Shown: piece by piece, positions 25,365 through 36,653 of the stretch | How the letters are laid out: each line of letters begins with the position of its first letter | Position numbering within the stretch: position 1 is the first letter of the stretch | Assembly (NCBI GenBank): GCA_002287215.1 | Contig: LMVO01000012.1 | Location: 1 to 64,000, forward strand | Length of the DNA stretch: 64,000 nt | DNA from: Methanocorpusculum parvum | Lineage (GTDB): Archaea > Halobacteriota > Methanomicrobia > Methanomicrobiales > Methanocorpusculaceae | Direction: 5' to 3' | Position numbers and translations under genes: made by a program | The notes under the pieces: generated by a model | What the model saw: only the letters and a program-made list of their open reading frames with translations | What the model was told of the DNA's origin: nothing | The model's database searches: none

Positions 25365-25600
25365 GCTCTGCTTCATATTTGCTCTCCGTTTCGCTTTGCA
25401 AACTTGTATGCGGGTTTTTCTTATGTTCTAATTCTCTCTTTTCTGATTTCGGGGTGCGGGGACGCGACTCAGGCGCGAAGGCGGATCGACGGCATAGCCG
25501 GCGATCTTAGCGGAGGCGGCCCGGTCCATCGGACCGGGTTCAGCTGAGCAAGTTTTCGAAGGAAACTTGCGAGTCGACCCGCGGTGGAATATCTTATATG

Positions 25601-25735
25601 GGAGGTACGCGGTGTTATTCTTAATCCAATTCGGGAAGGGTATGGCTGGGTATAGATACATGAGATTATTTAACCGCTTATTCGCGGTGGGATTTCTCAG
25701 GTGTCTACATATGACATATTCCCTTTTCTAAAAAA
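25601..25735. repeat. Inverted pair of intergenic repeat copies
   Basis: A plus copy (25601-25676) runs from GGAGGTACGCGGTGTTATTC through AATCCAATTCGGGAAGGGTATGG and TGGGTATAGATACATGAG to TTTAACCGC. It joins directly to the beginning of a minus copy, TTATTCGCGGT, which continues with TTCTCAGGTGTCTAC (25677-25735). The hairpin and GGCGGCACGC tail found in other copies are missing, so the units appear fused head to head after deletion. Confidence 0.7.
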
Positions 25736-25751
25736 ATCGTGGTGAGAAATC

Positions 25752-26768
25752 TTACAGGTCCTCATGCGAAAAAACGCCCTCGATCTTTCGCCCGCACGTT
25801 GTGCAGTGCCCATCTTCGACTCCTCGGGTATGTTCAGCAAACCCGTCTCTATCAATTAAAACCGCGCCGCACTCCGGGCAGATCGTCTTCGAGCCATCCG
25901 CGTGGGGCATGTTCCCGATGTACGGATAATACAGACCATGCGCCTTTGCCTGACGGTAGATCCGGTCAAGCGTCGAGAACGGGGTCCTTGGAACATCCTG
26001 CATATGGCACATCGGCATGAACGCCGTGAAGTGATGCGGCACCGCCGGCCCGAGATTTGTCATGACCCAGTCAAGCATCGCGTCTATTTCGTCAACACTG
26101 TCATTATACCCCGGGATAACGAGCGTCACCAGTTCCAGATGGAGGCCAAGCTCCTTTGAAAGGAGAATCGTATCAAGCACCGGCTTCAGGCGTGCCCCGC
26201 AGACCGTTTTATAAAACTCATCCGTGAACCCCTTCAGATCGATACGGATCGCCCCAAGAAACGGCGCAAGTTCGAGGAGTGCCTCTTTCGAAAGATACCC
26301 GTTCGTGATAAAAGCCGAAGTAAGACCCTGTTCCTTTGCGAGTTTCGCCGTATCATACACATACTCAAACGAGATCGTCGGCTCATTATATGTAAACGAG
26401 ATGCTTTTCGCGCCAAGCAGAATCGCTTCCTGGACGACCGCTTCCGGCGGCACATACTCGGCGGGGATACTCCTCGTCTGCGAAAGCGTGTAGTTCTGGC
26501 AGTGTTTACAGGTAAAATTGCAGCCGAAACCGCTCACGGAAAACGTCGTTGTCCCCGGCAGAAAATGATACAGCGGCTTTTTTTCGATCGGGTCGAGATT
26601 TGCCGCCGTCAAAAGACCGTATGAGTTCGCATACAAAACGCCGTCCGTATTTTCCCGAACGCCGCAGAATCCCCTCCCGCCTTTTGCGATCATGCATCTG
26701 CGGGCGCAGACCCCGCAGGAGATCTTCTCGCCGGAGACTTTCCAGAGACGTGCAGGATGTCGGATCAT
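25752..26768 (-). CDS. amrS: AmrS-type radical SAM enzyme (AmmeMemoRadiSam family)
   Basis: A 338-residue pyruvate-formate-lyase-activase-like radical SAM protein. The N-terminus has Cys residues in KISCGVCARRCMI and GFCGVRENTDG, the radical-SAM motif is CNFTCKHCQNYTLSQ (CX3CX2C), and a C-terminal rubredoxin-like knuckle pair follows (CPECGAVLIDRDG ... CTTCGRKIEG). This arrangement matches the family that often occurs with Memo and AMMECR1 proteins; neither is nearby. Function of the system is not established. FKBP isomerase lies directly upstream on the same strand. Confidence 0.88.
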   Translation of the reverse strand: MIRHPARLWKVSGEKISCGVCARRCMIAKGGRGFCGVRENTDGVLYANSYGLLTAANLDPIEKKPLYHFLPGTTTFSVSGFGCNFTCKHCQNYTLSQTRSIPAEYVPPEAVVQEAILLGAKSISFTYNEPTISFEYVYDTAKLAKEQGLTSAFITNGYLSKEALLELAPFLGAIRIDLKGFTDEFYKTVCGARLKPVLDTILLSKELGLHLELVTLVIPGYNDSVDEIDAMLDWVMTNLGPAVPHHFTAFMPMCHMQDVPRTPFSTLDRIYRQAKAHGLYYPYIGNMPHADGSKTICPECGAVLIDRDGFAEHTRGVEDGHCTTCGRKIEGVFSHEDL

Positions 26769-26807
26769 TGACGAATAATAGGATCCGTCAGAAAAAAAGA
26801 GTATGGG

Positions 26808-27524
26808 TTATTCAGCTGCCTGCTCTTCTGCAGGTGCGCTTTCTTCTTCAGCCTTGTAGTTCGGGCGCGGGAAGGACTCGATGAACTTCACGTTCTCGAT
26901 CTCCGGGAAGATCAGAAATGCTTCCTGGGAAACCATATACTGGGTCATGAGCCAGTTCTGGTTGTACATCGCCATCATTGCGGGGATCTCGATGGAGACA
27001 AAGGTCTTGTCCTCTGCACTGACCTTCATATCGCGGCCGGTGAGGAGTTTGATCATTCCTGCGAGCTGCTCGGTGCCGTCCTCGACAACACCTTCGATGG
27101 TGTAGACGTAGGCGACATCCTGGCCTGCAAGCGGGTGGTTGAAGTCAACGATGTATCTGCTGCCGACTTTGTTTACAACAACACCGTCGCGGCCTTCGAT
27201 CTTTACACGCTCGAAGAGTTCGGGTTTCTTCTCGAAAGCTTTCTTGTCGATAGCTTTGAGTTCCTCTTTTTTGTGCTCGCCGAATGCCTTTTCTGCGGGA
27301 ACAACAAGAGTGTATTCCTTGCCGATCTCTTTGCCTGCAAGATCCTCATCAACGCCGGGAAGAAGGTGGCCTGCGCCGACTTTGACGATCGAAGGGCCGT
27401 ACATTGCATTTTCACGGAAGATTCCGGCGGTCTTTGCAACTTCAGCGTCGGTTGTATCGAAGGGAACACCGTTCACAGATCCGGTGTAGCTGAGTTTAAT
27501 ATATGTACCATTCTCGATAGCCAT
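26808..27524 (-). CDS. FKBP-type peptidyl-prolyl isomerase
   Basis: A 238-residue cytosolic FKBP with an insert-in-flap domain like SlyD: FKBP core parts at about 5-85 and 125-155 (KLSYTGSVNGVPFDTT, VDFNHPLAGQDVAY), IF domain between (KKPELFERVKIEG), then a C-terminal extension of about 80 residues ending in an acidic Glu/Ala tail. Long archaeal FKBPs of this size act as isomerase and chaperone. Its promoter lies in the 197-base divergent gap to the PAPS-reductase fusion. Confidence 0.92.
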   Translation of the reverse strand: MAIENGTYIKLSYTGSVNGVPFDTTDAEVAKTAGIFRENAMYGPSIVKVGAGHLLPGVDEDLAGKEIGKEYTLVVPAEKAFGEHKKEELKAIDKKAFEKKPELFERVKIEGRDGVVVNKVGSRYIVDFNHPLAGQDVAYVYTIEGVVEDGTEQLAGMIKLLTGRDMKVSAEDKTFVSIEIPAMMAMYNQNWLMTQYMVSQEAFLIFPEIENVKFIESFPRPNYKAEEESAPAEEQAAE

Positions 27525-27721
27525 ACGAATTCCTTAGTATATGCGCCTTCATTCCTTATGAGAGTTGGGGAATGCTTTCTGGGGGAAAACGGGTGTGCGG
27601 GAGGACGAACCGCCCCCGTCCCGTGCTTTCGACCCGGACCCCCTGCCCCGGCTTTTCCAAACATGCGTCCTCTCAACCGGGGCAGTTCTTTTTCTCTGTA
27701 AAAAACCAATAGATATCCATC

Positions 27722-30493
27722 GTGCCGCACGAATATAAGAAACCGCATTATAGAAAGAAAGCAGAAAAACCTGTACGTGTACGGGGCGAAAAGAAACCTG
27801 TACCGAAAAAGGAGCTCAAGCCCGGATACTATATCAAAGAAAGCGATGACTTCGTCACCAAATTCCTGTACTGGTGTCCTGCATGCAACATCCCTCTGCT
27901 GGCAAAAACCTGCGCCTGTGATACAGACAGCATAAAGATCCCGCTCCAGCAGCCGTATGATATCAGGCCTGCCTTAAAAGCCGATCACGACCTCATCTCC
28001 TCCCTCATAAAAACCCGGTTCGGCGACAACGTCACCGTCCCGAAGATCCTTGTTCTGAACAAAGCCGGAGGACTCGACCGGAATGATCTCATCATCGCAA
28101 ACGGCGTTCGGTTCGCCTGGCTCTGGTTCGACCCGGTAGCGAGAAGATTCAATCTCGACCTTGAAGCCGAGGCGCTGCCTTATCTGATCGGCAAAGCCGA
28201 CAAAGGCATCATCGATCTCGAAAAGGAGGCGGCCGGTCTGCCGGAAGGAAGACTCGGCGGAAAGAAGGTCAAAGTCACGACGACCGGGATCTCAGACGGG
28301 GTCGTCATTCTCCGCTATAAAAATAAATACGGCACCGGCATCCTCAAAGAAGGTGCGGTCAGGATAAAAGAGCTCAACAGTGTTTCACCAATCAAATCCC
28401 GGCCAAACCCCTCATGGGAGGATGCGGTCGAAAAGAACGCCTTCCACATCAAAAACATGGAACGGAACGCGATCCGCGAGATCCGACAGAATGCCCCGCA
28501 AAAACCCCGGGTCAACTGTTCATTTTCCGGAGGAAAAGACAGCACCGCCGTCTGGAGCATCGCCAAAAAAGCCGGCGTGACCGAGGCGTTCTTCATCGAT
28601 ACCGGTCTTGAGTTCCCGGAAACCATCGATTTCGTGAAGTCAGAAGGCGTTGAGATCATTCAGAAAGCCGGCGACTTCTGGCAGGCAGTGGAAAAAGCCG
28701 GACCGCCGGGAAAGGATCACCGCTGGTGCTGCAAACTGCTCAAACTCAATCCGCTCAAAGTCCATCTCGCAGATACCGGAGAGTGTCTGACGATCCAGGG
28801 AAACCGCTGGTATGAGTCCTGGAGCCGGGCTTCGCTCGAAGCACTGAGTCAGAACCCGACCAACCCCCTGCAGCTGAACCTCTCCCCGATCAGGTCCTGG
28901 CGGGCTCTTGATGTGTTCTTCTATCTGTGGCTCAGGGAACTACCCTACAATCCGCTCTACGAACGCGGATATGAACGGATCGGCTGTTATCTCTGCCCGG
29001 CAATGCTCGAATCCGAGCTTGAAACGCTTCGCGTCACCCACCCGGAGATGGCGGACCGCTGGGAAGAGTTCCTCACACGATGGGCGGAGGAGCGCGGCCT
29101 TCCGCAGGAGTTCGTCACCTGGGGTCTCTGGCGCTGGAAGGAACTGCCGCCGAAAATGCAGGAGCTCGTCAAAGAAGCAGGCCTTGATCTGACGGAGAAA
29201 AAGATCAGAAGAAGCACGCCCGCCTCGGTCGCCCACCTCATGCCTGAGGGAAAAACGACCGACATCGTCGAGGACCGCGTTCCGGAAAAACCCGAACCAA
29301 AACAGATCCCCGAACCTGACTGGGAAGCTCTTCGAAGCGAGTTTCCGATGATGGGGGACCTGATGTACTTCGACAACGGCGCGACGACCTGGTCGCCCGA
29401 GTGCGTTCTTGCGGCGATGGATGAGTTCGAGCGGCATTATCGTGCGAACGTCGGGCGGGGGGTCCACCGTCTCACGAGGATCGCGACCCAGAAGTACTGG
29501 CATGCCCACGAAAAGGCCGCCGCGTTCATCAACGGATCGGCCGGAACCACGGTGTTTGTGAAAAACACGACCGAAGCGGTCAACATGATCGCCCGCGGTC
29601 TTTCATTCAAGGAAGGGGACGTGATCGTAACGACGATCCTCGAGCACCACTCGAATCTTCTTCCCTGGAAGGCACTCGAAGCGAAAGGCGTGGAGCTTCG
29701 GATCGTCGGACTCAACGACGACCTGACCCTTGACATGGCCGCATTCGAAGCAGCGATGGATGCATCGGTCCGGCTCGTGACCGTGACCCATGCTTCGAAC
29801 GTTACGGGAACGATCACCCCGATCGCCGAGATCTCGCGGCTGTGTAAAAAATACGGCGCACTGCTCGCGGTGGACGCGGCGCAGTCAGTTCCGCGAATGC
29901 CTGTGGATGTCGAGGCGCTCGGCGCGGACTTCCTTTCCTTCTCCGGTCACAAGATGTTTGGACCGATGGGGACCGGCGTTCTCTGGATGAAAGAGCCGAT
30001 CCTTGAACCTCTGCTCCTTGGCGGCGGGATGGTTTCAAGCGTGAACGACGACGGATATGTTCCGGCGGACGGGTATCAGAAGTATGAAGCCGGCACGCCA
30101 AACATCTCCGGAGGCATCGGGCTCGCCGCCGCGGTGGAGTTTCTGACCGGCATCGGGATGGAGCAGATCGAGGCGCACGAACGAAAACTCACCGACCTGA
30201 TGATCAGCGGACTTGCGAAGATCCCGGGGGTCACCCTTTACTCATGCAAGGATCCGAAAAACCGTATCGGCGTTGTGTCTTTCACGGTCGAAGGTTTTGC
30301 CCCTCACGAGATCGCGGAACATCTGGATGACGAGCACGGGATCGAGATCAGATCAGGTCTGCACTGCGCAGAGCCGCTTATGCGGTATCTTTCTGCAGAA
30401 AAAGGAACGGCGCGGGCATGCATCTCCTTTTATAACACCGAAAGCGAGGTCAACACCCTCGTCGCGGTGATCCGGGAACTTGCCGGCAATTAA
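27722..30493 (+). CDS. PAPS-reductase-like domain fused to a cysteine desulfurase
   Basis: A 923-residue multidomain protein starting with GTG. Residues about 45-70 hold a small zinc-knuckle (Cys52, 55, 64, 66); about 80-220 a PUA-like RNA-binding segment; about 250-480 a PP-loop ATPase of the PAPS reductase type (SGGKDST at 269-275) with Cys336-Cys337 and Cys422-x2-Cys425, the spacing of the [4Fe-4S] site in APS reductases; about 530-923 a SufS-like cysteine desulfurase with PLP lysine Lys744 (SGHKMFGP) and catalytic Cys882 (SGLHCAEP). The C-terminal ECGLH motif of true reductases is absent. I infer cysteine-derived sulfur transfer to an adenylated substrate, perhaps tRNA. Confidence 0.88.
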   Translation: MPHEYKKPHYRKKAEKPVRVRGEKKPVPKKELKPGYYIKESDDFVTKFLYWCPACNIPLLAKTCACDTDSIKIPLQQPYDIRPALKADHDLISSLIKTRFGDNVTVPKILVLNKAGGLDRNDLIIANGVRFAWLWFDPVARRFNLDLEAEALPYLIGKADKGIIDLEKEAAGLPEGRLGGKKVKVTTTGISDGVVILRYKNKYGTGILKEGAVRIKELNSVSPIKSRPNPSWEDAVEKNAFHIKNMERNAIREIRQNAPQKPRVNCSFSGGKDSTAVWSIAKKAGVTEAFFIDTGLEFPETIDFVKSEGVEIIQKAGDFWQAVEKAGPPGKDHRWCCKLLKLNPLKVHLADTGECLTIQGNRWYESWSRASLEALSQNPTNPLQLNLSPIRSWRALDVFFYLWLRELPYNPLYERGYERIGCYLCPAMLESELETLRVTHPEMADRWEEFLTRWAEERGLPQEFVTWGLWRWKELPPKMQELVKEAGLDLTEKKIRRSTPASVAHLMPEGKTTDIVEDRVPEKPEPKQIPEPDWEALRSEFPMMGDLMYFDNGATTWSPECVLAAMDEFERHYRANVGRGVHRLTRIATQKYWHAHEKAAAFINGSAGTTVFVKNTTEAVNMIARGLSFKEGDVIVTTILEHHSNLLPWKALEAKGVELRIVGLNDDLTLDMAAFEAAMDASVRLVTVTHASNVTGTITPIAEISRLCKKYGALLAVDAAQSVPRMPVDVEALGADFLSFSGHKMFGPMGTGVLWMKEPILEPLLLGGGMVSSVNDDGYVPADGYQKYEAGTPNISGGIGLAAAVEFLTGIGMEQIEAHERKLTDLMISGLAKIPGVTLYSCKDPKNRIGVVSFTVEGFAPHEIAEHLDDEHGIEIRSGLHCAEPLMRYLSAEKGTARACISFYNTESEVNTLVAVIRELAGN

Positions 30494-30500
30494 CGTATTT

Positions 30501-30508
30501 AAAAAAAA
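30501..30508 (-). terminator. Possible terminator between convergent genes
   Basis: An A8 run on the plus strand, a T8 run for transcripts entering on the minus strand from the SIMPL gene; the plus transcript of the fusion gene meets T5 at 30533-30537. Confidence 0.3.
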
Positions 30509-30536
30509 GGGGCGGCAGAGATCATCTCTCTTATTT

Positions 30537-31268
30537 TTAGTAGGTGTAGACGATCGAAACCGTGGCCGTTGTTTTGATCTCGCCTGATTCGATGGTGGTC
30601 GGGACACGGCTGCCTGCGGCATCTTTTGCCATCATGACTTCGGCATTCGAGTAGGAGACCGGCGTGTAGCTCTGACCTACGTTGATGGTCCCGGTTCCCG
30701 AGATCTTCAGACCAAGTGCCGAGGAAACGGAATCTGCATCGGCGCGTGCCGACTTAACTGCAGAGATGATCGCAGCGTTTCTTTCGATGATCAGTTTTTC
30801 GTCGGAAAGACCGAACTGAAGACTGTTCACGTTGTTTGCTCCGGCTTCGACTGCGGCATCGATGTAAGATCCGGCCTTGTCGACATCATAGGAGATGATT
30901 CTGACCGTGTTCGTTACTTTGTAGACGGTGGTTCCATTTGCCCACTTGCCGGGATTATACTCGCCGATGACATAGGAGTAGATGGTGTATCCGGTCGTCT
31001 GGATGTTCGCATCTTTGATGCCGGCATTCTTGAGTGCGGCAACAACTTTTGCCATCAGTGCGGCATTTTCACTTTGAGCGATGGCTGCATCAGGGTTCTC
31101 GGTCTCGACGCCGAAGCTGATCGTTACTTTGTCAGGCGAGGTGGCAGATGATCCGTATCCGGAGACGAGGATCACTTTGTCGGTCTGGCTGTCTTCAGCT
31201 GCCGCAGGGAAAGCGAAGAGAGCAAAGACCGCAAAGAGCAGGAGGATCGCAAGTACATTCTTTTTCAT
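30537..31268 (-). CDS. Secreted SIMPL (DUF541) domain protein
   Basis: From the ATG at 31268 the protein has 243 residues: a signal peptide (NVLAILLLFAVFALFAFPAAA, about 4-25) followed by one SIMPL domain (ILVSGYGSSATSPDKVTISFGVET ... ISAVKSARADADSVSSALGLKISG) and ending KTTATVSIVYTY. The family forms beta-rich ring oligomers in bacteria such as BP26; its role in archaea is unknown. A GTG at 31277 would add three residues. Exported or membrane-anchored by the N-terminus. Confidence 0.9.
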   Translation of the reverse strand: MKKNVLAILLLFAVFALFAFPAAAEDSQTDKVILVSGYGSSATSPDKVTISFGVETENPDAAIAQSENAALMAKVVAALKNAGIKDANIQTTGYTIYSYVIGEYNPGKWANGTTVYKVTNTVRIISYDVDKAGSYIDAAVEAGANNVNSLQFGLSDEKLIIERNAAIISAVKSARADADSVSSALGLKISGTGTINVGQSYTPVSYSNAEVMMAKDAAGSRVPTTIESGEIKTTATVSIVYTY

Positions 31269-31430
31269 TTGTATCACTACAGTAATGCTCGCTATATTGA
31301 GATATACCTATCCAAAACTACGAAAAATATGGTAATTATCACCTGCCTTTCCGCGCGCCGGGTGTTTTTCTGCATTGCACGCCTATAAATAATCCTCTGT
31401 TGGCCGGATTTTGTTTGCCCCCACACATAC

Positions 31431-31480
31431 TTTAAATATTCGATGGATGTTACCTATAGTTATACCACCGTGGAAGTGAT
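31431..31480 (+). promoter_or_regulatory. cdc48 promoter and ribosome-binding site
   Basis: TTTAAATA (31431-31438) is a good TATA-like box about 50 bases upstream of the ATG at 31486. GTGAT (31476-31480) gives a short match to the 16S rRNA 3' end. A second ATAAAT at 31385-31390 lies between this promoter and the divergent SIMPL gene. Confidence 0.5.
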
Positions 31481-31482
31481 AA

Positions 31483-33918
<2,436 letters not shown>

Positions 33919-33954
33919 AGAGAACAACTCTCTTCACCTCGGAGATGAAACAGC

Positions 33955-34374
33955 ATGCCGGAAACACCAGATGATGCATACAGGGAATTAATGGATATCA
34001 TCCATAAAATATTGATCAGTCATGTTTCTGGAGAAAGCGAGGGAAAACTTCCGCCTGTCGTCGGCGTGAAGTTTGTCCTTTCCGGCGGTAAGATCCATCT
34101 GACACCCGATGAGGTCCACAATAAAACGATCCCCATCGAGATGTTTGAGGATAAGGGAACAGTGATCATCCAGACAGAACTCCCCCCGGAGTGTCAGGAT
34201 GATTTCTTTATCGCCTATCAGGACGGCAAACTTCAGCTCAATGCCGGCGCGAACCGGGAATACTCAGCAGTCATCCCGGTTGCCGGTATCGACCCGTCAC
34301 AGACCCAGACACATCTGAAAAACGGTGTGCTGGAGATCATCTGTTACAAGAAGCTGGCACAAACCGTTCAGTAA
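33955..34374 (+). CDS. Hsp20/alpha-crystallin-like protein
   Basis: A 139-residue protein with an N-terminal helical part (about 1-45) and a C-terminal beta-sandwich (about 55-135) ending KNGVLEIICYKK, which resembles the GVL-type strand at the end of alpha-crystallin domains. The hydrophobic I-x-I tail of canonical small heat-shock proteins is not obvious. Placement behind cdc48 suggests a protein-quality-control role, perhaps as an adaptor; this is inference. Divergent enough that a non-chaperone beta-sandwich is possible. Confidence 0.6.
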   Translation: MPETPDDAYRELMDIIHKILISHVSGESEGKLPPVVGVKFVLSGGKIHLTPDEVHNKTIPIEMFEDKGTVIIQTELPPECQDDFFIAYQDGKLQLNAGANREYSAVIPVAGIDPSQTQTHLKNGVLEIICYKKLAQTVQ

Positions 34375-34393
34375 GAAACAGGGAATAATGTAT

Positions 34394-34425
34394 GCGGCCG
34401 AAAAATACGGCCGCGGTCTTTTTTT
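34394..34425 (+). terminator. Hairpin and T-run terminator after cdc48-hsp20
   Basis: A perfect 7-bp stem GCGGCCG/CGGCCGC (34394-34400 with 34408-34414) with loop AAAAATA is followed by T7 at 34419-34425. This looks like a bacterial-style intrinsic terminator and separates the plus genes from the convergent minus operon. Confidence 0.7.
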
Positions 34426-34453
34426 ATACTGCTCTATTCAGAATAGTCAGGCT

Positions 34454-35089
34454 CTACTGCCCTTTTCCCGCGTTCAGTTCTTTGAGCGACATCACGAACC
34501 GCTGGACCGCGGTGATGTGGCCGAAAAATCCGTATACAACAAGCATCCAGCCAAGAAACGGCAGACCAAACAGGATCGGGGCAGGGTAGATGAACTCGGC
34601 AAGACCAAACACCATCAAAAGGACCAGACGGTCGGCGCGGCCGAGGAGACCGCCGTAATTTCGTTTCAGGCCGACAGCCTGCGCCTGGGTCCCGAGATAC
34701 GAGGAGAGCAGGACCCCGGTGAGGGCAAACAGACCGATCACCCAGGCGGGAACCGGCGCCTGCCAGGTCTGGACCCCGTAGATGATGATACCGGTAACGA
34801 TGAACAGGTCCGCATACCGGTCGAAGACATGATCCAGATAATCACCGATAGGGCTTGCGAGGCCAATATACCGGGCGAGCGCTCCGTCCAGAACATCCAG
34901 AAACGAGTTCAGCACAACAAACAGCACGCCGAAAAACGGCTGTCCGAAAGCGAAAAAGACGCCGGCGATAAACGCACAGATCAGCGAGACCACGCTCCAC
35001 ATATTCGGCGTTACCGGCAGTTTCGAAAACGCACGGGCGATCGGGGTCAGCACCCACTGGATCTTTGGACGAAGTGATTCTAAACTCAT
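34454..35089 (-). CDS. CDP-alcohol phosphatidyltransferase, possibly archaetidylinositol phosphate synthase
   Basis: A 211-residue membrane enzyme with DVLDGALARYIG and GDYLDHVFDRYAD, satisfying D(x2)DG(x2)AR(x)nG(x3)D(x3)D. N-terminal SLESLRPKIQWVLTPIA is amphipathic; about five membrane segments follow. Its start overlaps the adenylate-kinase-like gene by four bases as the last gene of the argD-hisC operon. The sequence pattern and kinase neighbour suggest archaetidylinositol phosphate synthase, but archaetidylglycerol phosphate or other head groups are possible. Confidence 0.82.
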   Translation of the reverse strand: MSLESLRPKIQWVLTPIARAFSKLPVTPNMWSVVSLICAFIAGVFFAFGQPFFGVLFVVLNSFLDVLDGALARYIGLASPIGDYLDHVFDRYADLFIVTGIIIYGVQTWQAPVPAWVIGLFALTGVLLSSYLGTQAQAVGLKRNYGGLLGRADRLVLLMVFGLAEFIYPAPILFGLPFLGWMLVVYGFFGHITAVQRFVMSLKELNAGKGQ

Positions 35090-35598
35090 ATTACATCTGT
35101 TATATACTCTGACCAGTCAAGCGATCCAAACGATGCGGGAGATTCCCCCTTCGCAAAAGACAGGATACTCCTGACCACAGATTCACTGTCTGTACTTGTA
35201 GTGTCGATCTCATAAATCTGTTCCGATGCAAAGGAATCAACGGTTTCGATCAAAATGACGTCCAAAGCCTCTGCCTCCGCGTTTTCACGGATCTTTTCTT
35301 CGGAATAGCCGCGGGGGGCAAGACGTTCCCTGAGAACATCCGGCCGGCATCGAAGGATCACGATCTTATCGCAGGGAAGATAATGGGCGAACGTTCCTTC
35401 CACGAACCCTTCGGTGTAGGGAAACGCCTCGGCCCAGGCATCCACATCCACGACATCCGAACCTGATGCGTCGTCATGTTCCAGAACGAACGGACCGACC
35501 GTCGTTTTCAGATCAAGGACGGGATGGCCGAGTTTTTGCAGAAGTTTTGCGGCCGCGGTCTTTCCGCATCCGGGTGTTCCGGTTATCCCGATCATCAT
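35086..35598 (-). CDS. Adenylate kinase AK6/Fap7-type NTPase
   Basis: A 170-residue P-loop NTPase: GTPGCGKT at residues 7-14, then a short NMP-binding region, VVDVDAWAEAF, and the LID-like RLAPRGYSEEKIRENAEAE segment. This is the archaeal AK6/Fap7 group; the eukaryotic member acts as adenylate kinase and in maturation of the small ribosomal subunit with Rps14. Overlaps both neighbours by four bases (hisC upstream, CDP-alcohol transferase downstream). Confidence 0.88.
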   Translation of the reverse strand: MMIGITGTPGCGKTAAAKLLQKLGHPVLDLKTTVGPFVLEHDDASGSDVVDVDAWAEAFPYTEGFVEGTFAHYLPCDKIVILRCRPDVLRERLAPRGYSEEKIRENAEAEALDVILIETVDSFASEQIYEIDTTSTDSESVVRSILSFAKGESPASFGSLDWSEYITDVI

Positions 35599-36653
35599 AA
35601 TTTTTTCACCGCAGTAAGGAACCGTTCATTTTCCCAGTCTGCGCCGATACTCACGCGGATGAACGTATCGCCAAGACCCGGGAAACTCGTGCAGGAACGA
35701 ACGAGAACGCCGTTCTTTGCGAGAAACTCAGCAGATCCATCACCCGATCTTGGTGCCGTGTCGATCAGGATAAAGTTCGCGCCGCTTAAATAGACCGGGA
35801 AAGGGATCTCTGTCATGAAGATATCACGCCATTTTCGTACATGGGCGATGAACGATTCACGGTAGGAGGATTCTGAAACGGCGGCTGATGCGGCGGCTTC
35901 CGAGACCCGGTTCAGCGTGAACGGGGTCGCGGCGACGGCATAGGGAGCTTCCAGCCATGCAGGAACGAAGGCATAGCCGATCCGAAGACCCGCAAGACCA
36001 TACACCTTCGACATTGTCCGCCCGATGATGAGGTTGTCATGGGATGAGAGCAGCGGCAGATAATCTGTATCGGAAAACTCGACGTAGGCACAGTCCAGGA
36101 AAAGAACGCCGTCGATTTTGTCAAGGATGTATTCGATGTCTTTGACCGGGGTCACGGTTCCGGTGGGGTTATTCGGCGTGCAGAGGAAGGAGAGCGCTGC
36201 GTCCTTCGCTTCATGAAGGAAGGATGCGATATCGACCGTGAAATCAGGATTTCTGGAGACGTTGACAACGCAGGCCGAGGCTGCTTTTGCCGCAAGACCG
36301 TACATGGAAAACGTCGGTGTGGAGATGACGACTTTGTCTCCCGGCTCAATAAGGGTCCGGATAACGGTCTCGATGACACCGTCCATACCAAGGCCGGAGG
36401 TCACGACCGGCGCATCGCAGATATATTTCCGCAGCGCCGCATGAAACTCGGCGGCTTTTGGATCCGGGTATCTGTTCACGCCGGAAAGTTCGCCTGCCGC
36501 TGCCCGGAGGACCTTGTCTGAAGGAGGGGAGGGGTTTTCATTGCTCCCGAGCATGGCAACTTCCAAAAATCCGTACTCCTTTGCGATCTCCGCCGGGGAT
36601 TTGGCAAAGACGTAGCCTGATTTGATGAACTCAGATCTGACCCGCGGCTTCAT
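35595..36653 (-). CDS. hisC: Histidinol-phosphate aminotransferase
   Basis: PLP enzyme of histidine synthesis, converting imidazole-acetol phosphate to histidinol phosphate. The 352 residues show LGSNENPSPPSDKV near the N-terminus, CTPNNPTGTVTP, the PLP-lysine motif RTMSKVYGLAGLRIGY and a C-terminal SIGADWENERFL. Its first 23 bases overlap the end of argD, so it is translationally coupled. The N-terminal MKPRVRSEF start gives normal alignment. A tyrosine/phenylalanine aminotransferase activity is a lesser alternative. Confidence 0.93.
   Translation of the reverse strand: MKPRVRSEFIKSGYVFAKSPAEIAKEYGFLEVAMLGSNENPSPPSDKVLRAAAGELSGVNRYPDPKAAEFHAALRKYICDAPVVTSGLGMDGVIETVIRTLIEPGDKVVISTPTFSMYGLAAKAASACVVNVSRNPDFTVDIASFLHEAKDAALSFLCTPNNPTGTVTPVKDIEYILDKIDGVLFLDCAYVEFSDTDYLPLLSSHDNLIIGRTMSKVYGLAGLRIGYAFVPAWLEAPYAVAATPFTLNRVSEAAASAAVSESSYRESFIAHVRKWRDIFMTEIPFPVYLSGANFILIDTAPRSGDGSAEFLAKNGVLVRSCTSFPGLGDTFIRVSIGADWENERFLTAVKKL

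Larger units (their letters stand above)
25323..25751. other. 429-base intergenic region with clustered repeat fragments
   Basis: Between convergent genes. It starts with a T-rich run (25331-25345) that probably ends the plus transcript, then holds a repeat terminus at 25348-25364, two hairpins (GCCCGGTCC-ATC-GGACCGGGT near 25518-25540 and GCAAGTTT-TCGAAGG-AAACTTGC at 25548-25570), and an inverted pair of repeat copies at 25601-25735. No coding sequence is supported. Confidence 0.7.

Noticed and set aside
25739-26020. Plus-strand open frame at the edge of amrS
   Set aside because: Antisense to the C-terminal zinc-knuckle region of the radical SAM enzyme; Arg-rich shadow.
31385-31439. A shared regulatory inverted repeat between the SIMPL gene and cdc48
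   Set aside because: Only AT-rich TATA-like stretches are visible; no palindrome beyond chance.
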